From the NCBI RefSeq assembly GCF_009846885.1, contig NZ_WUWM01000033.1:1-64000 (forward strand): a stretch of DNA of 64,000 nucleotides, read 5' to 3'. Numbering within the stretch: position 1 is the stretch's first letter; each line of letters starts with the position of its first letter. Shown here one piece after another: positions 9,510 to 17,586 of the stretch. Both the position numbers and the translations under genes were made by a program. The stretch comes from Paenibacillus puerhi (lineage in GTDB: Bacteria > Bacillota > Bacilli > Paenibacillales > NBRC-103111). The notes under the pieces were generated by a model. That model saw only the letters and a list, made by a program, of their open reading frames with translations. It was not told where the DNA came from and ran no database searches.

Positions 9510-11057
9510 ATGAGGATTTTGTTTTTGGATTTGGATTCAACGAGCCCGGATCATCTGGGATGCTACGGCTATCATCGGAACACCTCTCCAAACATCGATA
9601 GGATCGCGGCGGAAGGTGTGCGCTTCACCAACTATTACACCTCGGATGCGCCGTGCGCTCCTTCCAGAACCGCGTTAATGAGCGGTAAGTTCGGTATCAT
9701 CAACGGCCTTGTAGGCCATGGCGGAACGGCTGGAGACATGAAGCTGGAAGGGAGGGAGCGCGATCTGATGGGCAAGCTGACGCGCGGTGGGGCGCTTCCG
9801 TCTTACTTGAATCTGGTGGCGGATCTGAACACCGTGCTGATCAGTCCGTTTCCCCAGAGGCATTCGACGTTTCACTTCTACGCAGGCTTCAATGAAATCA
9901 TGAATACGGGGCAGTATGGCAACGAATCCGCCGAGCGGGTGACGCCGGTTGCGCTGGACTGGATCGAGCGCAATGCTTCGAAGGACAATTGGTTCCTGTA
10001 TATCAACTACTGGGACCCGCACACGCCTTATAGAGCGCCTGAAGAATTCGGCAATCCCTTCGAGCATGAGCCGCTGCCGGCATGGCTGACGGAAGAGGTG
10101 CTGGAGAAGCACAAGCAGCTCGCTGGCTCCCATAGCGTGCATGAATTGAATATCGATCACAGGGGGAAGACCTATACGAACCAGACGAGTCCGGCGTTCC
10201 CGCGCTATCCGGGCGAGATTCAAAACATGGACGACATGCGTAATATGATTGACGGGTACGACTGCGGAATCCGTTATATGGACGAGCATCTCGGCCGCCT
10301 ATTCGCTTCTTTGGAGGAGCAGGGCGTTATGGACGATCTGATTATAATGATCTCGGCGGATCATGGAGAGAACATGGGACAGCTTGGCATTTACGGAGAG
10401 CACGCTACTGCTGACCAGGCGACCTGCCGCATCCCTATGATTATCCGCTGGCCCGGCATGAAGCAGGGGATCGTGGATGAGGGGCTGCACTATCATCTGG
10501 ACCTGCTGCCGACGCTGGCCGACATGCTGAACAGTCCGGTTATTTCTGACTGGAGCGGCACAAGCTACGCGCCTGTCCTCAGGGAGGGCGCCGACTGCGG
10601 ACGCGAATATGTCGTCGTATCGCAGTGCGCGCATGTGGCCCAGCGGAGCGTCCGCTTCCGCGAGTGGATCTACATCCGTACGTATCATGACGGATTTCAT
10701 TTGTTCGATAAAGAGATGCTCTTCAATCTGGCCGATGACCCTAAGGAGCAGCATAACGTGGCAGCCGAGCATAAAGAGATTTGCCGCGAAGCCGTGTATT
10801 ATTTGAACGAATGGCATGAAGAGGCGATGAGGAAGAACAGCGATGCCGTCGATCCGTTATGGACGGTGATCAAAGAGGGCGGACCCTTCCATGCAAGAGG
10901 CTATCTGAAGGAATATATCTCTAGGTTGGAGGAAACGGGAAGAGATCATCTCGTACCTGAGCTGGTCCGCAGGCATCCTGGAGAGTTTCCGCAAGAGCCG
11001 AATCCTGCTCTCGGGCATATGATAGCCAAGATCGGCGCAAGGATGACGAACAAGTAA
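9510..11057 (+). CDS. cytoplasmic sulfatase 1 (family S1)
   Basis: This 515-residue type I sulfatase hydrolyses sulfate esters. The active-site motif CAPSR has its cysteine at residue 49 and is the classic CxPSR site converted to formylglycine. The N-terminal metal-binding region (LDLDSTSPDHLGCYGY) and the second metal site (SADHGENMG) are present. No signal peptide is seen, so it should act in the cytoplasm. I chose the ATG at 9510 rather than 9501 because GGAG at 9497-9500 is then nine bases away. It is followed 53 bases later by a second sulfatase in the same transcript. The exact substrate is not predictable; the FGE at 26432 is the likely activator. Confidence 0.88.
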   Translation: MRILFLDLDSTSPDHLGCYGYHRNTSPNIDRIAAEGVRFTNYYTSDAPCAPSRTALMSGKFGIINGLVGHGGTAGDMKLEGRERDLMGKLTRGGALPSYLNLVADLNTVLISPFPQRHSTFHFYAGFNEIMNTGQYGNESAERVTPVALDWIERNASKDNWFLYINYWDPHTPYRAPEEFGNPFEHEPLPAWLTEEVLEKHKQLAGSHSVHELNIDHRGKTYTNQTSPAFPRYPGEIQNMDDMRNMIDGYDCGIRYMDEHLGRLFASLEEQGVMDDLIIMISADHGENMGQLGIYGEHATADQATCRIPMIIRWPGMKQGIVDEGLHYHLDLLPTLADMLNSPVISDWSGTSYAPVLREGADCGREYVVVSQCAHVAQRSVRFREWIYIRTYHDGFHLFDKEMLFNLADDPKEQHNVAAEHKEICREAVYYLNEWHEEAMRKNSDAVDPLWTVIKEGGPFHARGYLKEYISRLEETGRDHLVPELVRRHPGEFPQEPNPALGHMIAKIGARMTNK

Positions 11058-11110
11058 GCCGTCTGCCTGCATGAGGAACGATTCATCAAGCTGGAGGGGG
11101 AGGATGCTGC

Positions 11111-12751
11111 ATGACAGCAAAGGCGAATAAGCCTAACATCTTATGGATCTCGCTGGAGGATACGAGTCCGAGATTCGGCTGCTACGGAGATCCGCTCGCG
11201 CGAACGCCGAATATCGATAAGCTGGCGGGGCAGGGAACGTTATACCGTCATGCGTACGCTACGGCCGGGGTGTGCTCGTCGAGCCGCTCCGCCGTGATCA
11301 CGGGAATGTACCCGACGGCGATCGGGACTCATCATATGCGTACGGAGCATGTCAATCCGCATACGCCGGAATTGCCGACGCCCTATCTGGCCGTCCCGCC
11401 CGCGTATGTCAAAGCCTTCACCGAATACTTGCGGGCCGACGGATATTTTTGTACGAACAACTGGAAGACGGACTATAATTTCGGCTCTCCCTTGACGGCT
11501 TGGGATGAGAATGACAGGAACGCCCATTGGCGTCACCGGGCGCCTGATCAGCCTTTCTTCGCTGTATTTAATCATCTGCTGACGCACGAGAGCAGTATGT
11601 GGGGGGACATGTTCCGGGAGAAGCTGTATCCGGATCAAGAAACGAATAAGCCGCTGATGACGGACCCGGATCAGGTGAAGGTTCCTCCTTACTTGCCGGA
11701 TACGCCGAAGTCCCATGCCTCGCTGGCGAAGTATTACGACCTTATCGAAGAAGCGGATCGGTTCGTCGGCCATCTGCTTCAGCAGCTGGTGGAGGACGGG
11801 CTGGCGGAGAATACCATCGTATTTTTGTGGAGCGATCATGGCGAGGGCTTGCCGCGTGCCAAGAGATGGCCGTACGACGCAGGGATCCGGGTGCCCCTTA
11901 TTATCCGCTGTCCAGGCTTGCTGACCCCGGGCGAGGTAAGCGATCAATTGGTCAGTCTTATCGATCTGGGGCCGACGGTGTTGTCCTTGGCGGGGATAAT
12001 GCCTCCGCGCCACTTGGCGGGCCAGCCTATCTTCGGCGGCGAAGCGCAGCCCAGAGACTATATCTTCGCCACCCGGGATCGGTACGACGAGTCCTATGAC
12101 ATGGTGCGCGCCGTGCGGGATCGCCGCTTCAAATATATCCGGAACTATCATCCGGAGAAGCCTTATCTTTCGTGGGTTCGCTTCAGTCATCAGCATCCGA
12201 TGTTCCAGGAGCTGTGGAGGCTGCAGCTCGCCGGGCAGCTGGAAGGAGACAAGCAGCTGCTGATGCAGAACAAGCGCCCTCCCGAAGAGCTGTATGACTG
12301 CGAGAACGACCCTTACGAGATACGGAACTTAGCCGGCGATCCTGCCTATAAAGAAACCTTGGAGAGGCTGAGCACGGCACTGGACGGCTGGCGCGACCGA
12401 TACGATGTATGGGGCGATGTACCGGAGGCGCAGATGGTTGCGCAGATGTGGCCGGGAGGAGAACAACCGCAAACGGCGGCGCCGCTGTTCATTCCCATCA
12501 ACAGCACCTTACCGGGCATGATACCGTCGAGCGGTGGGGAATATCAGGAGCCGACGGCTGTTTTCCTGCATTGTGCGACCCAAGGCGCCTCCATCGCCTA
12601 CACGACAGAGGAGTGCGAGGAGCCGAGGTGGCAGCTGTACACCGGTCCGATCAGGCTGAACCCGGGCACGACGCTTCTGCGCGCGAAGGCGGTCCGAATC
12701 GGATACAAGGACAGTGAGGAAGCGAGCGCGTCCTACCTCATGGAAGCCTGA
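11111..12751 (+). CDS. cytoplasmic sulfatase 2 with altered motif and C-terminal domain
   Basis: This 546-residue type I sulfatase resembles N-sulfoglucosamine sulfohydrolase-like enzymes, with the signature 'SRSAVITGMYPTAIGTHHMR'. The active-site motif reads CSSSR (Cys55), with serine in place of the usual proline or alanine at the third position. The second metal site 'SDHGEGLPRAKRW' is intact. The last 80 residues, with 'WQLYTGPIRLNPGTTLLRAKA', look like the chitobiase/beta-hexosaminidase C-terminal (CHB_HEX_C) immunoglobulin-like module. No signal peptide is visible. It shares a transcript with sulfatase 1. A sulfated amino-sugar substrate is plausible but not shown. Confidence 0.85.
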   Translation: MTAKANKPNILWISLEDTSPRFGCYGDPLARTPNIDKLAGQGTLYRHAYATAGVCSSSRSAVITGMYPTAIGTHHMRTEHVNPHTPELPTPYLAVPPAYVKAFTEYLRADGYFCTNNWKTDYNFGSPLTAWDENDRNAHWRHRAPDQPFFAVFNHLLTHESSMWGDMFREKLYPDQETNKPLMTDPDQVKVPPYLPDTPKSHASLAKYYDLIEEADRFVGHLLQQLVEDGLAENTIVFLWSDHGEGLPRAKRWPYDAGIRVPLIIRCPGLLTPGEVSDQLVSLIDLGPTVLSLAGIMPPRHLAGQPIFGGEAQPRDYIFATRDRYDESYDMVRAVRDRRFKYIRNYHPEKPYLSWVRFSHQHPMFQELWRLQLAGQLEGDKQLLMQNKRPPEELYDCENDPYEIRNLAGDPAYKETLERLSTALDGWRDRYDVWGDVPEAQMVAQMWPGGEQPQTAAPLFIPINSTLPGMIPSSGGEYQEPTAVFLHCATQGASIAYTTEECEEPRWQLYTGPIRLNPGTTLLRAKAVRIGYKDSEEASASYLMEA

Positions 12752-12777
12752 CTGATGAAGCGCGGCTTCATATAGAA

Positions 12778-12804
12778 GAGCAACCCTCGCCCGGAGGGTT
12801 GCTC
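12778..12804 (+). terminator. hairpin after the sulfatase pair
   Basis: GAGCAACCCTC (12778-12788) pairs perfectly with GAGGGTTGCTC (12794-12804). The tail is CCCC rather than T, so it is a strong stem but a weak classical terminator. Confidence 0.6.
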
Positions 12805-12816
12805 CCCATAAAACAA

Positions 12817-12849
12817 CAACCACCTGAGTGTAGATCCCTCAGGTGGTTG
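12817..12849 (-). terminator. terminator of the gentisate operon
   Basis: CAACCACCTGAG and CTCAGGTGGTTG form a perfect 12-base-pair stem. On the minus strand it is followed by TTGTTTTAT, a usable T-rich tail just past the dioxygenase stop. Confidence 0.75.
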
Positions 12850-12879
12850 CGCCTATCCAGGGGCATGAGCCTGCGCTTC

Positions 12880-13992
12880 TTAAGGTAGCAGCGGCTGGAA
12901 TTGCCCGGTGATCTCTTGGTTGCCCTTATTCGGCTCGTAGCGCTCTTCACGCTGCAGATCGAATTTGTCCATGATCGGGCTGTCGCTAACGGAGAACAGG
13001 TACGAATCCTGGTCGGCGACATGCTCATGCCAGGCCCAGTTCGGAATGACAAGGAAATCGCCCTGTGACCAATCATAACGGATGCCGTCGATGATCGTAT
13101 GCCCCGAGCCCTTGAACACCTGATAAATGCTCGAGCTCGTATGACGATGAGCTTGCGAGTGGAAACCGCCGGGCAGCTTGTGCATCCATGCGGCAATATT
13201 CGCATTAGCTGTCCTGCCGTTGGACGGATTAATGAATTCTACCGCGTAGCCATCGTACGGATCCGGCTCGAACCGGCTCATGCCTTCGAGCGCCGCCAGC
13301 GTCTGCGACCACTTGTAGGAGCCGACGGGCGCAAGCTTCGGCTCGCGGTCGGAGATCGGCCGGACCATGCCGCCCTCATATCGCCCCGGGCTGAATCGAT
13401 CGGGGACGGAGGCCGGCTCGAGGCGATCGGGGTGCCCCTCGAAGAAGGTGCCGCCAATCGCATAGATCGTCGGAATATCGAGGCAGTCCATCCAGATCAT
13501 CGGCTTGTCGCCGAGATGGGCGTGGCCATGCCATAGACCGCCCGGCGTCGTCAGGAAGTCGCCCTCCTCCATGAAGAGGCGTTCCCCCTGCACGATGGAG
13601 TACGCGCCGTCTCCCTGCATGATAAAGCGCAGGGCGCTCTGCGTATGGCGGTGGGAGGGCGCTGTTTCGCCCGGCAGCAGCAGCTGAACGGCGGCGTAAA
13701 GGGTTTGGGTCGTAGAGCCCCAGCCCCAGGGCTGGCGGCCCTTCAGGCCGGGGTTTTGCAGGTAGATAGCCCGGCGTTCTCCGCCCCGGTCAGGAGTAAA
13801 AATGTCTTGCGCCTCCATAAGCTTGGCATACAGCGTTTCCCACTTCCAGAGATAAGGAACCGCTGAAGGCGTCGGCTGCTTGTGCATCAGCTCAGGAATC
13901 GCATTCCAGAGCGGGCCCAGGTGAAACTTGTCGATCTCCCGATTGAAGTCTTTGACCAGGTCGCTTTGAAAAAAATCGATTTTTTCTGCCAT
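12880..13992 (-). CDS. gentisate 1,2-dioxygenase
   Basis: This 370-residue bicupin opens the ring of gentisate (2,5-dihydroxybenzoate) to maleylpyruvate using Fe(II). The N-terminal cupin carries the metal ligands in SHRHTQSALRF (His114 and His116), and 'GDFLTTPGGLWHGHAHLGD' holds the third histidine (about His155), matching the family pattern. A second cupin with 'HRHTSSSIYQVFKGSG' and 'WAWHEHVA' follows at about residues 265-325. Length is as usual. It starts 15 bases after the DinB-type gene, with the RBS GGAGG. Together the three minus-strand genes can take gentisate to pyruvate and fumarate. Confidence 0.9.
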   Translation of the reverse strand: MAEKIDFFQSDLVKDFNREIDKFHLGPLWNAIPELMHKQPTPSAVPYLWKWETLYAKLMEAQDIFTPDRGGERRAIYLQNPGLKGRQPWGWGSTTQTLYAAVQLLLPGETAPSHRHTQSALRFIMQGDGAYSIVQGERLFMEEGDFLTTPGGLWHGHAHLGDKPMIWMDCLDIPTIYAIGGTFFEGHPDRLEPASVPDRFSPGRYEGGMVRPISDREPKLAPVGSYKWSQTLAALEGMSRFEPDPYDGYAVEFINPSNGRTANANIAAWMHKLPGGFHSQAHRHTSSSIYQVFKGSGHTIIDGIRYDWSQGDFLVIPNWAWHEHVADQDSYLFSVSDSPIMDKFDLQREERYEPNKGNQEITGQFQPLLP

Positions 13993-14007
13993 ATCGCTCG
14001 CCTCCGG

Positions 14008-14502
14008 CTAAGTAGTTGAACGGCTTGCTTCGTAGTTCTCGATGTTTCGGCGGATTTGCTGAAGATGCGTAGCCGTATGCTCCACCAGCAGATGAACCAC
14101 GATGAAGGACAGCGGCTTCGTGCCGAATCTCGGGTTCCGGCTCTCCGCCTCGATCTGCAGGTCCGCCTCGCTAACGGATGCGAGTACGTCTGCCGCTTGC
14201 TGCTTCGCTTGAGCGAGGCCCTGCAAGGCCTCCTCCAGGGAACGCTGGTGAGCCGAGGCCACGGCGGCGAGCCGTCCTTCATGCTGCAGGCCGCGGCCCC
14301 AAGGTGCCGGAGCCTTCAAGGTTTCCTGAAGCTCCTGCAGCCAGTAGGGGATGGCTTCCTCCAGATGACAGACGACTTGCTGGATGGACCATGCCTCTTC
14401 CGAAGGCTTCCACACGAGAAGCTCGGAAGGAAGCCCGGTAACGAGGTCTACGATGTCATCCAACGTTTCTTGAACGGACTTTATCGCGTTGTTGAGATTC
14501 AC
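14008..14502 (-). CDS. DinB-family protein, candidate thiol-dependent maleylpyruvate isomerase
   Basis: This 164-residue protein has the four-helix DinB fold: an N-terminal helix, then 'WKPSEEAWSIQQVVCHLEEAIPYW', whose histidine (about residue 47) would be one of the metal ligands, and a late 'HLLVEHTATHLQQI' pair of histidines. Some DinB proteins are mycothiol-dependent maleylpyruvate isomerases, and relatives in Firmicutes use bacillithiol. Its place between a fumarylpyruvate-hydrolase-type gene and gentisate dioxygenase fills the missing isomerase step, so I infer that function. The GTG start overlaps the upstream stop as GTGA, indicating translational coupling. General DinB thiol transferase activity is the alternative. 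Confidence 0.75.
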   Translation of the reverse strand: MNLNNAIKSVQETLDDIVDLVTGLPSELLVWKPSEEAWSIQQVVCHLEEAIPYWLQELQETLKAPAPWGRGLQHEGRLAAVASAHQRSLEEALQGLAQAKQQAADVLASVSEADLQIEAESRNPRFGTKPLSFIVVHLLVEHTATHLQQIRRNIENYEASRSTT

Positions 14503-15449
14503 AAGGACTCCCCCTCGCTTACGGCTTTCACCTTGTTCTCCAGAACGCCAATCCGGTCAATCTCGATGCGAACGATATCGTCATGCTGAAGGAATACTTG
14601 CGGCTCGCGAGCGACACCCACGCCTCCCGGCGTACCGGTCAAGATCACATCGCCTGGCTCGAGCGTCATCAGATTGGACAGGAATTCGACCAGGAAGGAG
14701 ACGCTGAACACCAGATTGGCTGTATTGGACCGCTGCCTTTCTTCCCCGTTGACAGTTAGGACGACCTCGAGGCCGGACGGGTCGGCAAGCTCGTCGGAGG
14801 TTACCAGCCACGGCCCCATCGGAGCGCTGCCTTCGACGGTTTTCCCCTGTAGCCACTGGATCGTTCTGCGCTGAATATCGCGGTAGGTCACGTCGTTTAC
14901 GATCGTGTAGCCGGCCACATAGTCCAGCGCATCGGCTTGAGAGACGTGGCGGGCGCGCTTGCCGATTAAGAAGGCGAACTCCGCTTCGTAGTCCAGCTGC
15001 TCGGAGATCGGGAAGAACGGAATGTCATCCTGGGGTCCGATGACGGTATTGCTGAACTTCGCGAAGATGACGGGTACCGGAGGAAGCTCCCGGCCCATCT
15101 CGAGAATATGCTCCCGGTAATTGTGACCGACACAGATCATTTTACCGGGCTTCGTCACAGGGGCTTCAAGCTTCACATCGGCGACGGAGTACTTCAGCTT
15201 ATACGGAAGCGTCCCCGTATGGCTCGTCGCATAGTCGACGGCGCGCTTGGCGAGCTCCATGCTTTGGGCCCCGCCCTGTAAAAATGCTGTCATCTCTGAA
15301 GGAATATAGGCCTCTGCAATCTGGGCGGCGCGGATGACGCCTTCGGACTCCAGCATAGCGCGGTAAGCGAGATGCAAATCAACGATGTGCTCCTGAACCA
15401 GGCATCCGATGCGGGTAATGCCTTCATAGCTAAAGCTGACTAGCTTCAA
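14499..15449 (-). CDS. FAH-family fumarylpyruvate hydrolase
   Basis: This 316-residue enzyme belongs to the fumarylacetoacetate hydrolase family. It should cleave fumarylpyruvate to fumarate and pyruvate, the last step of the gentisate route. Family features are 'FCVGHNYREH'-like text near residue 110 (ICVGHNYREH), the metal-binding acidic motif in 'LDYEAEFAFLIGKR' at about 165-178, and the C-terminal 'ILTGTPGGVGVAREP'. It starts with TTG, preceded by AAAGGAG at good spacing. It is the first gene of the operon and lies divergent to the IclR gene. Other FAH-type substrates cannot be excluded. Confidence 0.85.
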   Translation of the reverse strand: MKLVSFSYEGITRIGCLVQEHIVDLHLAYRAMLESEGVIRAAQIAEAYIPSEMTAFLQGGAQSMELAKRAVDYATSHTGTLPYKLKYSVADVKLEAPVTKPGKMICVGHNYREHILEMGRELPPVPVIFAKFSNTVIGPQDDIPFFPISEQLDYEAEFAFLIGKRARHVSQADALDYVAGYTIVNDVTYRDIQRRTIQWLQGKTVEGSAPMGPWLVTSDELADPSGLEVVLTVNGEERQRSNTANLVFSVSFLVEFLSNLMTLEPGDVILTGTPGGVGVAREPQVFLQHDDIVRIEIDRIGVLENKVKAVSEGESL

Positions 15450-15491
15450 GATAATCGCTCCTTTATGTAAAATGGAATCGAGTCCACTTTT

Positions 15492-15508
15492 AGTGAACTA
15501 AATTCACT
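15492..15508. promoter_or_regulatory. inverted repeat AGTGAA-n5-TTCACT, candidate IclR operator
   Basis: A perfect inverted repeat of six bases with a five-base spacer lies between the divergent gentisate operon and iclR-type gene. On the plus strand a TATAAT hexamer follows at 15514-15519. On the minus strand a TATACT -10 lies just before the repeat, so a bound regulator would cover the start of the gentisate transcript. Confidence 0.5.
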
Positions 15509-15673
15509 TATAGTATAATGAAAACGTATTATTAGGAAATTGTCAATAACCGAACGGCTGTTTTTTTAAAATAACGAACCCTATGCGGAGGTTGACATGT
15601 CTCTTGGCCTGTAGCTATAGTGAAGAATAATCCGTGCATCAGGCACGCACTCTTCTTCGAAAGGTTGTTCGTT

Positions 15674-16435
15674 ATGAACGAAACGAAAGCAGGCACAACG
15701 ATTCAATCCTTGCAGATCGGCTTCGATATTCTGGAGCTTGTAGCGGCCCATGACCAACCACTTAAATTTAACGAAATCCAGGAAAAGTCCCAAATCACGA
15801 AGAGCAATTTGTATAAATATTTAAATACCCTTACTCAGAGCGGGATGCTGTACAGGGATCGGGAGAACGGGCTGTACACGCTGGGCAGCAAGCTGATCGA
15901 GCTGGGGATGAAGGCTTTGAACAAGGAGGATTTGGTCGACCGGGTAACGCCTTTCCTTCAAGACATTCATCAGTCGTACAAGCAAACGGTGCTATTGACG
16001 TCCTGGTCGCCGAACGGTCCGATCGTCTACAAAATGATCAACAGTCATCAAGGGCTCAATATCGGCGCACAGATCGGCACGCAGCTGCCGCTGCTCTCTG
16101 CCGCAGGCAAAGTCTACGCGGCCTTCATGGAGCCGGCCTTGATAGGCGAATGGCTGTCCCTGCAGCTGAATGCGGCAGATGACAAGCACCAGGAGCTGGT
16201 GAAGCAGGAGATCGAATTCATCAGGCAGCATGGGATTTCGTTCGCCCGAGAACCGCTTGTCCCCAGTATCTCGGCCGTCTCGCTGCCGATCTTCAATTAT
16301 GAGAAGCGGTTGCTCGGCGCGGTGGCGGTCGTAGGCTTTTCCGATCGGATGCCGAGGCAGCTGGAAGAGCCGATGAGCCAGGAGCTGCTGAGGATCGGCA
16401 AGGAGATGTCGGGCTTGTTCGGCTTTAAAGGTTGA
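15674..16435 (+). CDS. IclR-family transcriptional regulator
   Basis: This 253-residue regulator has an N-terminal winged helix-turn-helix (about residues 8-70, 'QSLQIGFDILELVAAHDQPLKFNEI') and a C-terminal IclR effector domain ('LLSAAGKVYAAFM', 'VPSISAVSLPIF'). It is divergent to the gentisate-pathway operon, so it is probably its regulator; IclR members often control aromatic acid catabolism. I chose the ATG at 15674, which has GAAAGG upstream and begins at the domain; a GTG at 15620 would add 18 odd residues. Confidence 0.85.
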   Translation: MNETKAGTTIQSLQIGFDILELVAAHDQPLKFNEIQEKSQITKSNLYKYLNTLTQSGMLYRDRENGLYTLGSKLIELGMKALNKEDLVDRVTPFLQDIHQSYKQTVLLTSWSPNGPIVYKMINSHQGLNIGAQIGTQLPLLSAAGKVYAAFMEPALIGEWLSLQLNAADDKHQELVKQEIEFIRQHGISFAREPLVPSISAVSLPIFNYEKRLLGAVAVVGFSDRMPRQLEEPMSQELLRIGKEMSGLFGFKG

Positions 16436-16490
16436 GATTCGGGTAACGAGCGCAGGTAGCGATATGACAACATGAAGGAGGTTCAGACCG

Positions 16491-17513
16491 ATGTACCATG
16501 TGCTGGTTGCCGAAGATGAGCATTGGATTCGCAGTGGAATCGTAGAGATGGTGGACCGGATCGGCGGAGGCTTCAAGGTGACGGGAGAGGCCGGGGACGG
16601 GGAGGAGGCCTGGAATCTGATCCAGGAGCTCTGCCCGACGGTGCTCATCACCGATATTATGATGCCGAAGGTGGACGGCCTGTCTCTGATTAAACGAATG
16701 GATGAAATCAAATTTCCGATAGTCAGCATTATTATTAGCGGCTATGATAATTTCTCCTACGCCCAGCAGGGGATTCGGTACGGCGTTTCGGAGTATCTGC
16801 TTAAGCCCGTCAGGGAGGATACGCTGAAGGAGGCTCTGGAGCGCTCCCTGCAGCGCCTGGAGCTGCTGCATCCCGCCCATGAACAACTGATGAGCATTCA
16901 CGCATTCATCGAACGAATCCCGTCCATGGATGCTCAGCAGTTGATGTCTGAGCAAACTCTCCTGGTACAGGCGATTCTAAAACATAAAAGCAGCCATCCA
17001 AGCACCAGACTGGGGCTGCTTCGCATCTTGGACGGCAAGCTGAGGGACTTGCTGGAATACACCTATCCGGAATACACACGCCCCGACCCGGCCGAGGAGG
17101 GGACCGAGGAAGCGCTGAAGCGTCACATTCAGCTATTGACCGAGCAGTGGTGCCAATGGAATCAGCAGCAGCAGCATCACAAGCGATCCTTTCGTCTTGT
17201 CATGAAAAAGGCGTGCGACTACGCGGAGCAAAGCTATATGCAGGAGATTAGTCTCTCGCAGATCGCGGACTATGTGGGCCTTAGCGTGTCGCATTTCAGC
17301 GCCTTGTTCAAGCAGCATGTGGGCGACTCGTTCGTGAACCACTTGAACAAAATCCGGATCGGCAAGGCCAAGCAGCTCCTGCTGGAGCCCGACTTGAAGG
17401 TGTATCAGGTTGCCGATATGGTAGGCTTTTCCTCCATGCCGTATTTCAATCGGGTATTTAAAAATGTAACCGGTTTATCGCCCAATGAGTATCGAAAAGC
17501 GATGGGGATCTAG
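16491..17513 (+). CDS. YesN-type response regulator (REC + AraC)
   Basis: This 340-residue response regulator has a receiver domain at residues 1-120 with the phospho-acceptor Asp55 in 'LITDIMMPK', and a C-terminal AraC helix-turn-helix pair at about 235-340 ('ISLSQIADYVGLSVSHFSALF', 'GLSPNEYRKAMGI'). The cognate YesM-type kinase lies 73 bases downstream. It is the best candidate to bind the AATCAGAG elements at 7712, 9420, 17521 and 19503, because it is the only soluble YesN-type regulator among the blocks that carry them. That assignment is inference from position. Confidence 0.9.
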   Translation: MYHVLVAEDEHWIRSGIVEMVDRIGGGFKVTGEAGDGEEAWNLIQELCPTVLITDIMMPKVDGLSLIKRMDEIKFPIVSIIISGYDNFSYAQQGIRYGVSEYLLKPVREDTLKEALERSLQRLELLHPAHEQLMSIHAFIERIPSMDAQQLMSEQTLLVQAILKHKSSHPSTRLGLLRILDGKLRDLLEYTYPEYTRPDPAEEGTEEALKRHIQLLTEQWCQWNQQQQHHKRSFRLVMKKACDYAEQSYMQEISLSQIADYVGLSVSHFSALFKQHVGDSFVNHLNKIRIGKAKQLLLEPDLKVYQVADMVGFSSMPYFNRVFKNVTGLSPNEYRKAMGI

Positions 17514-17520
17514 GCGAAAA

Positions 17521-17534
17521 AATCAGAGGATTGT
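17521..17534 (+). promoter_or_regulatory. AATCAGAG element between the YesN and YesM genes
   Basis: AATCAGAGGATTGTG begins at 17521, identical over 15 bases to the copy at 19503. No TATGAT-like hexamer lies 40 bases downstream, so it is not the same promoter type here. It could be an autoregulatory site for kinase expression. Confidence 0.45.
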
Positions 17535-17586
17535 GCAGCATTCTCTTGAATGGACCCGGAAGCTAAGGAAGAGAAGGTAGGCGCAT

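Noticed and set aside
11240..12196. Minus-strand open frame of 318 codons opposite sulfatase 2
   Set aside because: The sulfatase motif and metal sites are clear in the plus frame; the reverse frame is arginine-rich shadow.
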